A stretch of DNA of 64,000 nt. Source: RYN-230 sp963851025 (GTDB lineage: Bacteria > Actinomycetota > Actinomycetes > Streptosporangiales > Streptosporangiaceae). The notes beneath the pieces were generated by a model. It saw only the letters and a list, made by a program, of their open reading frames with translations, did not search any database and was not told where the DNA came from. The translations under genes and the position numbers were made by a program. Positions 53,854 through 63,020 of this stretch are shown piece by piece. The stretch spans positions 1 through 64,000 of the forward strand of contig CAWKOA010000012.1 in assembly GCA_963851025.1 (NCBI GenBank), written 5' to 3'. Position 1 is the first letter of the stretch, and the number at the start of each line of letters is the position of its first letter.

Positions 53854-54432
53854 GTGGACGTTGAGTTCTGCCTGGTGTTTCCGCATGAGGCACTCAGCGT
53901 GCCGGTCATGCGCAAGGTCCTGGGCGACACCCTACGCCGGCTCGGGGCCGATGAGGAAGGGGTCAGTGACCTCCTCCTCGCGGTGACCGAGGCCTGCACC
54001 AACGTGCTCAAGCACGGTGCACCCGGGCCGAGGTACGAGGTGGTGGCCCGGATCGGCCAGCGTGGCTGCCTCATCCAGGTGCTGAACGACGAGCGCGGCC
54101 TCGACCCGCTGCTGGTGCCGGCCCCGCGCCTGCCCATGTGGGATGCCGTGCACGCGCCGGGGCGGTTCCGCCGCCGGGCGGCAGGCGCCGGGCCCCGGCG
54201 GGCCCCGCGCCCCGGCGGCCGGCGGCGCCCGGCCGGGCAGCCGCTGACCGAGGACCAGATGATCGCGATGCTGCCGGAGTCCGGCCGCGGCCTGGCCATC
54301 ATGCGGGCGTGCGTGGACGACGTGACGCTGAGCAGCGGGCCCGGCCTGGGCACCGTTGTCTCCCTGGAGAAGCGGATGGAGTGGCGGGACGACGCGCCGC
54401 TGCTGGAGGGCCAGCTCCGGAACGCGGGCTGA
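53854..54432 (+). CDS. Anti-sigma-type HATPase protein with basic insert
   Basis: 192 residues (204 from ATG 53818). A histidine-kinase-like ATPase of the SpoIIAB/RsbW class: N-box TEACTNVLKHG and G-box ESGRGLAIMRACVDDVTLS. Between them sits an Arg/Pro/Ala-rich insert (GRFRRRAAGAGPRRAPRPGG) that replaces the normal short ATP lid region. The GTG at 53854 is preferred for its GAGGAG site. It is placed between purS and purQ, so it may be cotranscribed with purine genes. A partner anti-sigma antagonist is not in the window. Confidence 0.82.
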   Translation: MDVEFCLVFPHEALSVPVMRKVLGDTLRRLGADEEGVSDLLLAVTEACTNVLKHGAPGPRYEVVARIGQRGCLIQVLNDERGLDPLLVPAPRLPMWDAVHAPGRFRRRAAGAGPRRAPRPGGRRRPAGQPLTEDQMIAMLPESGRGLAIMRACVDDVTLSSGPGLGTVVSLEKRMEWRDDAPLLEGQLRNAG

Positions 54433-54526
54433 CTCCGGCGCGGCCGCCGGGCTCTGCCCCTGAGCACGCGGCCGGGCACGGTAACCTGCAGGCAGACCAC
54501 CCCGCTCTCCCTCTGCGAGGACGCTC

Positions 54527-55204
54527 ATGACAGCCCGTGTGGGCGTCATTACCTTCCCTGGGTCGCTGGATGACGCCGATGCCGCGCGCGCGGTGGCCCG
54601 GGCCGGCGCTGAGCCGGTCCCCCTCTGGCACGGCGACCGCGATCTGGGCGGCCTCGCCGCCGTCGTCCTGCCGGGCGGCTTCTCCTACGGTGACTACCTG
54701 CGCTGCGGGGCCATCGCCCGGTTCGCGCCCGTGATGGGCGAGCTCATCCCGGCGGCCCGGGCCGGGCTGCCGGTCCTGGGCATCTGCAACGGGTTCCAGA
54801 TCCTCTGCGAGGCCCACCTGCTGCCGGGCGCGCTGACCCGGAACGCGGGCCTGCGGTTCATCGACCGGGTGGTCCGGGTGCGCATCGAGGACACCGGCAC
54901 CCCGTGGACCGCGGACTACGCCGAGGATCAGGAGATCAGCGTGGTACTGAAGAGCGGCGAGGGCGCGTACGTGGCCGATCCGGCCACGCTGGCCCGGCTG
55001 ACCGCGGCCGGTCAGGTCGTCGCGCGCTACGCAGGCGGCAACCCGAACGGATCCGTTGGAGATATTGCGGGTGTGCGCAACGAAGCAGGCAATGTGGTCG
55101 GGCTGATGCCGCACCCGGAGCACGCGATCGACGCGCTGACCGGGCCCGGCGCCGACGGCCTGGGCTTCTTCACCTCGGTGCTCCGTGAGCTGGCCGGCCG
55201 ATGA
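54527..55204 (+). CDS. purQ: FGAM synthase glutaminase subunit PurQ
   Basis: 225 residues, class-I glutamine amidotransferase. The nucleophile cysteine is in VLGICNGFQILCE, and the histidine-glutamate pair in MPHPEHAID. GGFSYGDYLRCGAIAR is the PurQ-specific oxyanion region. It supplies ammonia to PurL for step four of purine synthesis. Its stop overlaps the purL start (ATGA). Confidence 0.97.
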   Translation: MTARVGVITFPGSLDDADAARAVARAGAEPVPLWHGDRDLGGLAAVVLPGGFSYGDYLRCGAIARFAPVMGELIPAARAGLPVLGICNGFQILCEAHLLPGALTRNAGLRFIDRVVRVRIEDTGTPWTADYAEDQEISVVLKSGEGAYVADPATLARLTAAGQVVARYAGGNPNGSVGDIAGVRNEAGNVVGLMPHPEHAIDALTGPGADGLGFFTSVLRELAGR

Positions 55205-57465
55205 GCGGCCCGGCCGACACCGTCGCGCGGGCAGCGGGCACGCCCGGCCAGCCGCAGCCCTACGCCGAGCTCGGCCTGACCAGCGGGGAGTACGCGCGGA
55301 TCGGCGAGGTGCTGGGCCGCCGGCCGACCGACGCGGAGCTGGCCATCTACTCGGTGATGTGGAGCGAGCACTGCTCGTACAAGTCGTCCAAGGTGCACCT
55401 GCGCCGATTCGGGGAGACCGCGCCGCCGTCCCCGGCCCTGCTCGCCGGGATCGGCCAGAACGCGGGCGTGGTGGACATCGGCCAGGGCTACGCGGTCACG
55501 TTCAAGATCGAGTCACACAATCATCCCTCGTACGTGGAGCCGTTCCAGGGCGCGGCGACCGGCGTGGGCGGGATCGTGCGCGACATCCTGGCCATGGGCG
55601 CCCGCCCGGTCGCGGTCATGGACGCGCTGCGGTTCGGGCCCGCGGACGCGCCGGATACCCGCCGGGTGCTGCCCGGGGTAGTGTCCGGCATCTCGTTCTA
55701 CGGGAACTGCCTCGGCCTGCCCAACATCGGCGGTGAACTGGCCTTCGACCCCTGCTACCGGGGGAACCCGCTGGTCAACGCGCTGTGCGTCGGGGTCATG
55801 CGGCACCAGGACCTCAAGCTCGCCGCGGCCCGCGGGACCGGCAACAAGGTGATCCTGTTCGGCTCCCGGACCGGCCCGGACGGCATCGGCGGTGCCTCGG
55901 TGCTGGCCAGTGCCACGTTCGGCGGTGGCGAGTCGGCTAAGCGGCCCAGCGTGCAGGTCGGCGACCCGTTCATGGAGAAGCTGCTCATCGAGTGCTGCCT
56001 GGAGCTGTACGCGGCCGATCTGGTGACTGGCATCCAGGACCTGGGCGCAGCCGGCGTCGCGTGCGCCACCACCGAGCTGGCGGCCGGCGGCGGGGCGGGA
56101 ATGGACGTTGACCTCGACGTGGTGCCGCTGCGCGACCCGGCGCTCGGCCCGGCCGAGATCCTGATGAGCGAGTCGCAGGAACGCATGATGGCCGTGGTCG
56201 AGCCCGGCCACGTCGGCCACTTCATGGAGGTCTGCGCCCGCTGGGGCGTTCTGGCCACGGTCATCGGCGAGGTCACCGGCACCGGCCGGCTGCGGATGAC
56301 CTGGCGCGGTGAGCAGGTGGTGGACATCCCGCCCGCCAGCGCGGCCGACGAGGGCCCGGTCTACCAGCGGCCCATCCAGCGCCCGGCGGGCCAGGACGCG
56401 CTGCTGGCCGACGACCCGGCCGCGCTGCCCCGGCCCGGGAGCGGCCCGGAGCTGCGGGCCACGCTGCTGTCGCTGCTGGCCTCGCCGGGGCTGGCCGACA
56501 AGAGCTGGGTCACCGAGCAGTACGACCGGCATGTGCGGGGCAACACGGTCCTGGCCACGCCGCAGGACGCGGGCGTGATCCGGATCGACGAGCAGACCGG
56601 CCTGGGGATCGCGCTGGCCACGGACGGGAACGGCCGGTTCGACCTGCTCGACCCCTACGCGGGCGCCCAGCTGGCGCTGGCCGAGGCGTACCGCAACGTG
56701 GCCGCCACCGGCGCGGTACCGCTCGCGGTGACCAACTGCCTGAACTTCGGCTCGCCCGAGGACCCCGGGGTCATGTGGCAGTTCAGCGAGGCGGTCCGCG
56801 GGCTGGCCGACGGATGCGCCGCCCTCGGGGTGCCGGTCACCGGGGGCAACGTCAGCTTCTACAACCAGACCGACGAGGATCCCATCCACCCCACGCCGGT
56901 GGTCGGCGTGCTCGGCGTGCACGCCGACGTGACCCGGCGGGTCCCGATGGGGCTGCGCACTGAGGGGGCGCCGGTCGTGCTGGTCGGCCGGACCGCGGCC
57001 GAGTTCGGCGGGTCAGCCTGGGCCCAGGTGGCCCACGGGCACTGCGGCGGGCGGCCGCCTGAGGTGGACCTGGCCGCCGAGCGGGCCCTGGCCGCGGTGC
57101 TGACCTCGGCGGCCGCGGACGGGCTGCTGGAGGCGGCGCACGACCTGTCCGAGGGGGGCCTGGCCATCGCGCTGGCCGAGTGCTGCCTGGACCAGGGGGT
57201 CGGCTGCCAGGTGGCCCTGCCGGGCGACTTGTTCACCCAGCTGTTCAGCGAGTCGGCGGCGCGGGCCGTGGTCGCGGTCCGGCCCGGCTCCGGGCGGGCC
57301 TTCGCCGCGCTGGCCGCGCGGCACGGCGTGCCTCTGCAGGAACTCGGGGTGGCCGGCGGGGACAGCCTCGTGGTGCAGGCCAGCACCGGACAGGGCAGCT
57401 TCGACATCCCCGTGGATGAACTGGCCGCCGCGCACCGGGGGACGCTGCCCGGGTTGTTTGGCTAG
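55201..57465 (+). CDS. purL: FGAM synthase large subunit PurL
   Basis: 754 residues, the small-type PurL that works with PurS and PurQ. Motifs: MWSEHCSYKSSK near the start, FKIESHNHPSYVEPFQGAATGVGGI, QDLGAAGVACATTELA, and HDLSEGGLAIALAECC in the second half. It is an ATP-dependent amidotransferase converting FGAR to FGAM. It ends in TAG within CTAG, shared with the stop of a converging gene. Confidence 0.97.
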   Translation: MSGPADTVARAAGTPGQPQPYAELGLTSGEYARIGEVLGRRPTDAELAIYSVMWSEHCSYKSSKVHLRRFGETAPPSPALLAGIGQNAGVVDIGQGYAVTFKIESHNHPSYVEPFQGAATGVGGIVRDILAMGARPVAVMDALRFGPADAPDTRRVLPGVVSGISFYGNCLGLPNIGGELAFDPCYRGNPLVNALCVGVMRHQDLKLAAARGTGNKVILFGSRTGPDGIGGASVLASATFGGGESAKRPSVQVGDPFMEKLLIECCLELYAADLVTGIQDLGAAGVACATTELAAGGGAGMDVDLDVVPLRDPALGPAEILMSESQERMMAVVEPGHVGHFMEVCARWGVLATVIGEVTGTGRLRMTWRGEQVVDIPPASAADEGPVYQRPIQRPAGQDALLADDPAALPRPGSGPELRATLLSLLASPGLADKSWVTEQYDRHVRGNTVLATPQDAGVIRIDEQTGLGIALATDGNGRFDLLDPYAGAQLALAEAYRNVAATGAVPLAVTNCLNFGSPEDPGVMWQFSEAVRGLADGCAALGVPVTGGNVSFYNQTDEDPIHPTPVVGVLGVHADVTRRVPMGLRTEGAPVVLVGRTAAEFGGSAWAQVAHGHCGGRPPEVDLAAERALAAVLTSAAADGLLEAAHDLSEGGLAIALAECCLDQGVGCQVALPGDLFTQLFSESAARAVVAVRPGSGRAFAALAARHGVPLQELGVAGGDSLVVQASTGQGSFDIPVDELAAAHRGTLPGLFG

Positions 57466-58115
57466 TACGCCGACCAGAACATGATCAGCTGCGGCCAGGG
57501 CTTGCCCGGCGCGCACTTCTGCAGCTCGGCCACGACCGACCCGCCCGAGGACGCGCTGCCCAGCGCCAGGCAGCGCCCGTCCGACGCGCTGCGCAGCGGC
57601 CAGTAGTCGCGGCCCTGGCTGTCGGTTCCCATGAACGGGTGATACCAGCGCTGGTCCAGGCCCGTGTCGCAGGGGGCCAGCTGCGCGGTGGCATCGGCTC
57701 CGCTGCCCACCGCGGTCAGGCACCGCCCGTTCGGGGTGAACAGCAGGACGAGCCCGCCGCCGCCCATCTCGTCGGCCTGCCACTGCTGGCCGGACTGGAC
57801 CGTCTCGCCGCCGCCGCCGCTTGGGGTGAACAGGAGCCCGCCCGCCCCGCCGGACAGCAGCGTCGCCGAGGAACTCGAGGAGCCGGGCTGGCCGGTGCGC
57901 CCCAGGTTGGCCAGGCCCACCGACTGCTGGCTGGTGATCTTGTTGGACAGCCGGAGATGGCCACCCTGCGCCGCGTTCGAGCTCCTGGAATGCAGGAAGG
58001 CCACCACTCCCACCCCGACCAGCACCGCCAGCACGATCGTCGCGCTGATCAGGACGGCAGCCGTGGCCCTCGATCTGTCCTTGCCCCGTCGCCCTGGACC
58101 CCGAATCCCTGCCAT
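57462..58115 (-). CDS. Membrane-anchored ricin-type beta-trefoil protein
   Basis: 217 residues: a basic N-terminus, one membrane helix (AAVLISATIVLAVLVGVGVVAFL), a Ser/Gly linker, and an extracytoplasmic domain with two trefoil-like repeats (NGRCLTAVGSGADATAQLAP; DGRCLALGSASSGGSVVAEL, each followed by a tryptophan-containing segment). This suggests carbohydrate binding at the cell surface. It sits opposite the purine operon, its stop sharing CTAG with purL. Confidence 0.7.
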   Translation of the reverse strand: MAGIRGPGRRGKDRSRATAAVLISATIVLAVLVGVGVVAFLHSRSSNAAQGGHLRLSNKITSQQSVGLANLGRTGQPGSSSSSATLLSGGAGGLLFTPSGGGGETVQSGQQWQADEMGGGGLVLLFTPNGRCLTAVGSGADATAQLAPCDTGLDQRWYHPFMGTDSQGRDYWPLRSASDGRCLALGSASSGGSVVAELQKCAPGKPWPQLIMFWSAY

Positions 58116-58262
58116 AGGGATGACGATTACTTGCTACTGGCCGGTTAGGCCAGCCATATCCAGAAATCGCTCAAATCATGATATATGTCGTCACCCAGCG
58201 GGCCCGGCTGTCTACGCGGCGTCCGGATAATGGTGATTCGGGTCACGGTACGTTAGGGGCTG

Positions 58263-58742
58263 ATGCCACCCCGCCGCCCCGATCCCCAGCGACTGCTCGC
58301 CGCCCTGGACGCGCAGCGTTCGGCGCTGGGCGAGGATCCGTGGCCGGGCCCGGCGGAGCCCGCCCGGCTCGGCCGGGCGCTGGCGTTCGCGGTGCTCGCG
58401 GCGCTGGATGCCGGCCTGGAGCCGCAGCGGGAGGCCGCCCGGGCCGCGGTCACCTACCTGCTCGGCCTGCTCGCCGACGACGCGCCCGGGCGCGCGGTGG
58501 AGGTCCGGGTGCCGCCGTACGCCGCGGTCCAGTGCATCGCCGGGCCCCGGCACACCCGGGGCACCCCGCCGAACGTCGTGGAAACTGACCCCGTGACCTG
58601 GGTCAGGCTGGCCCTCGGCCGGCTGTCCTGGGCCCAGGCGCGGGAGGCCGGGCTGGTCAGCGCCAGCGGCCCCCGCGCGGACCTGTCGGGCTGGTTGCCG
58701 CTACTGCGCGGTATGACCAGCGCTTCCGCTTCATTAGACTGA
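58263..58742 (+). CDS. Sterol-carrier-family (SCP2-like) conserved protein
   Basis: 159 residues. The conserved core is VEVRVPPYAAVQCIAGPRHT, then RGTPPNVVETDPVTWVRLAL, the pattern annotated as sterol carrier family protein in actinomycetes and often located next to purF, as here. It probably binds a hydrophobic ligand; no enzymatic motif. It ends four bases before purF, implying cotranscription. Confidence 0.82.
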   Translation: MPPRRPDPQRLLAALDAQRSALGEDPWPGPAEPARLGRALAFAVLAALDAGLEPQREAARAAVTYLLGLLADDAPGRAVEVRVPPYAAVQCIAGPRHTRGTPPNVVETDPVTWVRLALGRLSWAQAREAGLVSASGPRADLSGWLPLLRGMTSASASLD

Positions 58743-58746
58743 CCGC

Positions 58747-60219
58747 GTGGTCAACCCCGATGGCCGACTGACGGACGACGTGAATCCCGGAGACCGGCCT
58801 CCTCGGGACGCATGCGGAGTCTTCGGCGTGTGGTCCCCCGGTGAGGAAGTCGCCAAGCTCGCCTACTTCGGCCTGTACGCCCTGCAGCACCGGGGCCAGG
58901 AGTCGGCGGGCATCGCCGTCAGTGACGGCGACCGGATCGTGGTGTACAAGGACATGGGCCTGGTGGCCCAGGTCTTCGACGAGGCGGCGCTGTCCGCGCT
59001 GCGCGGCTACATCGCGGTCGGCCACTGCCGGTACTCCACCAGCGGCGCCTCGGTCTGGGAGAACGCCCAGCCCACGTTCCGCTCCACCCCGGTCGCGAGC
59101 CTGGCCCTGGGCCACAACGGCAACCTGATCAACACCCTCGAGCTCGCGGCTATCGCCAGCGGCGCCGACGGCGAGCACACCCTCTTTCCCGGCCGGCGGG
59201 CCTCCACCGACACGGACGTGCTCACCGCGCTGTTCGCCGACCCGCGGATGGCCAGCGTCGAGGAGAGTGCCCTGGCCACGCTGCCGCTGGTGCGCGGGGC
59301 CTACTCGCTGGTGTTCATGGACGAGCGCACCCTGTACGCGGCCCGCGACCCGCAGGGCTTCCGTCCCCTGGTGCTGGGCCAGCTGGCCGGCGGCTGGGTG
59401 GTGGCCAGCGAGACCGCGGCCCTGGACATCGTGGGTGCGTCGTTCGTCCGGGAGATCGAGCCGGGCGAGCTGATCACCATCGACGAGCGCGGGGTCAGGT
59501 CGCGGCACTTCGCCCGGCCGCACCCGGCGGGCTGCCTGTTCGAGTACGTCTACCTGGCCCGCCCGGACACGGCCATCGCGGGGCGCAGCGTGCACGCCAC
59601 CCGGGTCCAGGTCGGCCGGATGCTGGCCGCCGAGCATCCGGTCGAGGCCGACCTGGTCATCCCGGTGCCGGAGTCCGGCACGCCAGCGGCCATCGGGTAC
59701 GCCCAGGCCAGCGGCATCCCCTACGGCCAGGGGCTGGTCAAGAACTCCTACGTCGGGCGGACGTTCATCCAGCCCAGCCAGACCATCCGCCAGCTCGGCA
59801 TCCGGCTCAAGCTGAACCCGCTCCGGGAGGTCATCGCCGGGCAGCGGGTGGTCGTGGTAGACGACTCGATCGTGCGCGGCAACACCCAGCAGGCCATCGT
59901 GGCCATGCTCCGCGAGGCGGGCGCCGCCGAGGTGCACGTGCGCATCTCCAGCCCGCCGGTGGCGTGGCCCTGCTTCTACGGGATCGACTTCGCCACGCGG
60001 GCCGAGCTGATCGCGGGAAGTTCCTCGGTGGAGGAGATCCGCGACTCGATCGGGGCCGACTCGCTCGGCTTCATCTCGCTGGAGGGCCTGACCGAGGCGA
60101 CGACGATCCCGCCGGGGCGGCTGTGCCGGGCCTGCTTCGACGGCCAGTACCCGATCCCGGTCGCCGAGGCCGAGCGGGGCAAGCATCTCCTGGAAGTCGT
60201 CCCGCCGGTCCTGTCATGA
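58747..60219 (+). CDS. purF: Amidophosphoribosyltransferase PurF
   Basis: 490 residues. The nucleophile is C23, exposed after removal of a propeptide ending at PPRDA (CGVFGVWSPGEE). The PRPP loop is VVVVDDSIVRGNTQQ. C-terminal cysteines (including CRACFDGQYP) match the Fe-S-cluster-containing class. First committed step of purine synthesis. GTG start at 58747. Its stop overlaps purM by ATGA. Confidence 0.97.
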   Translation: MVNPDGRLTDDVNPGDRPPRDACGVFGVWSPGEEVAKLAYFGLYALQHRGQESAGIAVSDGDRIVVYKDMGLVAQVFDEAALSALRGYIAVGHCRYSTSGASVWENAQPTFRSTPVASLALGHNGNLINTLELAAIASGADGEHTLFPGRRASTDTDVLTALFADPRMASVEESALATLPLVRGAYSLVFMDERTLYAARDPQGFRPLVLGQLAGGWVVASETAALDIVGASFVREIEPGELITIDERGVRSRHFARPHPAGCLFEYVYLARPDTAIAGRSVHATRVQVGRMLAAEHPVEADLVIPVPESGTPAAIGYAQASGIPYGQGLVKNSYVGRTFIQPSQTIRQLGIRLKLNPLREVIAGQRVVVVDDSIVRGNTQQAIVAMLREAGAAEVHVRISSPPVAWPCFYGIDFATRAELIAGSSSVEEIRDSIGADSLGFISLEGLTEATTIPPGRLCRACFDGQYPIPVAEAERGKHLLEVVPPVLS

Positions 60220-61262
60220 ACAACACCTACCGTGAGGCCGGCGTGGACATCGCTGCGGGCGAGCGCGCCGTGGACCTGATGCGCGCGTCGATCGCCCGGA
60301 CCAGCGGCCCCGAAGTGATCGGCGGCCTGGGCGGCTTCGCCGGGCTGTTCGACGCGAGCCGGCTGACCACCATGCGGCGGCCGCTGCTGGCCACCTCGAC
60401 CGATGGCGTGGGCACCAAGGTGCTGATCGCCAGCAGGCTGGGGGTGTACGACACGGTCGGCATCGACCTGGTCGGGATGGTCGTGGACGACCTGGTGGTG
60501 TGCGGGGCGCAGCCCCTGTTCATGACCGACTACATGGTCTTCGGCTCCCTCCAGCCGGAGCGCGCCGCGGCCATCCTGTCCGGTGTGGCCGAGGGGTGCG
60601 TGCAGGCGGGCTGCGCCCTGATCGGGGGAGAGACGGCCGAGCATCCCGGCCATTTCGGGCCGGACGACTTCGACCTGGCCGGCGCGGCCACCGGTGTGGT
60701 CGATCACGACGGCCTGCTCGGCCCGCACCGGGTGCGGCCCGGCGACGTGGTGCTCGCGCTGGGCTCCTCGGGGCTGCATTCCAACGGTTTCTCGCTGGTC
60801 CGGCAGGTCCTGGAGCGGGCCGGGCTGGACCTGGCCGCCGAGTTCAGTGAGATCGGCGGGCCGCTGGGCGCCGAGCTGCTCACCCCGACCCGCATCTACG
60901 CACGGGACTGCCTGGCCCTGGCGGCCGGCTGCGACGTGCACGCTTACGCCCACATCACCGGTGGCGGGCTGGCCGCCAACCTGGCCCGGGTCCTGCCCGC
61001 GGAGGCGGACGCGGTCCTGGACCGGGGCAGCTGGCGGCCGCCGGCCGTTTTCGGGCTGCTCGCGGGGCGAGGCGGGGTGCCCTCAGCCGAGATGGAGCGG
61101 GTCTTCAACATGGGCGTCGGCATGGCCGCCGTGCTCGCCCGCGGGGACGCCGACCGGGCTCTCGGCATGCTGGCCGACCGCGGCGTCCCGGCGTGGGTGC
61201 TCGGCGAGATCGTGCCCGGCTCGGGGAACGCCCGGCTGGCCGGACGGCACCCAGCAGGCTAG
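60216..61262 (+). CDS. purM: AIR synthase PurM
   Basis: 348 residues converting FGAM to AIR. Motifs: TSTDGVGTKVLIASRLG, DLVGMVVDDLVVCGAQPLFM, LIGGETAEHPGHF, and HITGGGLAANLARVLP. The ATG at 60216 overlaps the purF stop. It completes the purF-purM transcription unit. Confidence 0.97.
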   Translation: MNNTYREAGVDIAAGERAVDLMRASIARTSGPEVIGGLGGFAGLFDASRLTTMRRPLLATSTDGVGTKVLIASRLGVYDTVGIDLVGMVVDDLVVCGAQPLFMTDYMVFGSLQPERAAAILSGVAEGCVQAGCALIGGETAEHPGHFGPDDFDLAGAATGVVDHDGLLGPHRVRPGDVVLALGSSGLHSNGFSLVRQVLERAGLDLAAEFSEIGGPLGAELLTPTRIYARDCLALAAGCDVHAYAHITGGGLAANLARVLPAEADAVLDRGSWRPPAVFGLLAGRGGVPSAEMERVFNMGVGMAAVLARGDADRALGMLADRGVPAWVLGEIVPGSGNARLAGRHPAG

Positions 61263-61273
61263 GCCGTCAGGCC

Positions 61274-61510
61274 CTACCCATTGCCGTAGCCGAGGTCGTC
61301 CTCGTCTTCGTCGTCGTCGTCCTCGTCGGCATCATCGGCGTCCGCGCTATCCGCGTAACGCCCTGCGACGTAGGGGTCGATATCCGAATCCCCATCGTCC
61401 CTGCCGACACCCAGCTCAGTCCGCAGCCGGTCAAGGTCCGTGCCGCCGCTGTTGTACTTCAGCTGGCGTGCCACCTTTACCTGCTTGGCCTTGGCTCGGC
61501 CGCGCCCCAT
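61274..61510 (-). CDS. DUF3073 protein
   Basis: 78 residues: a basic, highly conserved N-terminus (MGRGRAKAKQVKVARQLKY) and an aspartate/glutamate-rich C-terminus. This is the actinomycete-specific DUF3073 protein usually found beside purM. The ATG at 61510 gives the conserved N-terminus. Function unknown; the charge split suggests nucleic-acid or ribosome association (inference). Confidence 0.9.
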   Translation of the reverse strand: MGRGRAKAKQVKVARQLKYNSGGTDLDRLRTELGVGRDDGDSDIDPYVAGRYADSADADDADEDDDDEDEDDLGYGNG

Positions 61511-61750
61511 TGGCTCGACCCCCTCGAACATGCGGAGCCACTCTCGGGCCCCTGCTCCCTGCGCTGATGACTTGCGGCTTTACGCATGCAAGACGGCCCG
61601 TCCCCACTCCACCGCTTGAAGTGCGACGTGCTTCCAGCTTGCGTACAGATCCAACCGTACCTGCTTTGCGCCGTAAGCGCCTCTACAGGATGCGAGCAGC
61701 ACTGATTGACCCTCATCAATTCCTGCCGGGCGGGCGTCCGGCGTGAAGCT

Positions 61751-62848
61751 TCACTTACCTAGCCAGATCCCCCGCAACCGGCCCACTTCGGACATCCGGC
61801 GCTCGGCCAGGCGGTCGGCCGCGACCGCCGGCGGCACGCCCTCGGTGTCGGCCAGGGCGAAGATCTGCCTGGTCGTGCCGTAGATCTGCTCCGCCCGGGC
61901 CTGGGCCCGCTCGAAATTGAACCCGCCCAGCTCGTCGGAGACCTGGATCACGCCACCCGCGTTGACCACGTAGTCGGGGGCGTACAGGACCCCGCGGTCG
62001 GCGAGCAGTTTCTCGATCCCGGGGTGGGCCAGCTGGTTGTTCGCCCCGCCGCAGACGATGCTGGCCCGCAGGGTTGTCGCGGTGTCATCGTCCAGCGCGC
62101 CGCCGAGCGCGCAGGGCGCGTAGATATCCAGCTCGCGGGCCAGCAACTCGGCCCGGCTGGCCGCCACTTGCGTGCCCGGGCAGGCGGCCAGGACACGGCT
62201 GACCGCGTCCGGGTCCACGTCGCAGACCACCGCGGACGCCCCGGCCTCGGCCAGCAGGGTGACCAGCCGCCGCCCGACCTTGCCCACGCCCTCCACGCCC
62301 ACCAGGCGGCCTTGCAGGCTGGGGCGGCCCCAGCGGTGCTCGGCCGCCGCCCGCATGCCCTGGAAGACCCCGAACGCGGTGAGCACGGAGGAATCGCCCG
62401 CACCGCCGTTCGGTACCGTCCGCCCGGTCACGTGACCGGACTCCCGGGCGATGATGTCCATGTCCTCGCTGTAGGTGCCGATATCGCACGCGGTGATGTA
62501 GCGACCGCCCAGCGACTCGATGAAGCGGCCGTACGCGCGGAGCAGCGCCTCGGACTTGTGCGTGGCGGGATCGCCGATGATCACGGCCTTGCCGCCGCCG
62601 TGGTCCAGGCCGGCCAGCGCGTTCTTGTAGGCCATCGCGCGGGACAGGTTGAGCACGTCGGCCAGGGCCGTCCCCTCGTCGGGATACGGGTAGAAGCGGG
62701 TCCCGCCGAGCGCGGGGCCGAGTGCGGTCGAGTAGATGGCGATGATGGCCCGCAGCCCGCTTGGCCGGTCCTGGCAGAAGACGACCTGCTCGTGCGCGTG
62801 GTTGGCACCCGGCGCCAGGTCGGTAGCCGGGGGGAACACGTTCGTCAC
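61751..62848 (-). CDS. Leucine/valine dehydrogenase
   Basis: 365 residues from GTG 62848. It is an NAD-dependent Glu/Leu/Phe/Val dehydrogenase that reversibly deaminates branched-chain amino acids to 2-oxoacids. The catalytic lysine lies in MAYKNALAGLDHGGGKAV with upstream GPALGGTRFYPY. The Rossmann motif is GVEGVGKVGRRLV, and APCALGGALDDDT follows. An in-frame extension to 62941 is possible but less conserved. Position after purM/DUF3073 matches valine dehydrogenase in Streptomyces. Confidence 0.93.
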   Translation of the reverse strand: MTNVFPPATDLAPGANHAHEQVVFCQDRPSGLRAIIAIYSTALGPALGGTRFYPYPDEGTALADVLNLSRAMAYKNALAGLDHGGGKAVIIGDPATHKSEALLRAYGRFIESLGGRYITACDIGTYSEDMDIIARESGHVTGRTVPNGGAGDSSVLTAFGVFQGMRAAAEHRWGRPSLQGRLVGVEGVGKVGRRLVTLLAEAGASAVVCDVDPDAVSRVLAACPGTQVAASRAELLARELDIYAPCALGGALDDDTATTLRASIVCGGANNQLAHPGIEKLLADRGVLYAPDYVVNAGGVIQVSDELGGFNFERAQARAEQIYGTTRQIFALADTEGVPPAVAADRLAERRMSEVGRLRGIWLGK

Positions 62849-63020
62849 GGTAGTGACACCCTTCGCGTTCTGGTGGATGCGTGTGACCTGGGTAAACGAC
62901 AGGTCAGGCGGCCTGGGGTGGGGCCGGCCCGGATCCGACACTATCGCTGCGGGAGACCAGTGACGATCTCGTTATCCGCAGGACATGTACCGCGCTACGC
63001 GGGCGTGCCACGATGCGAAC

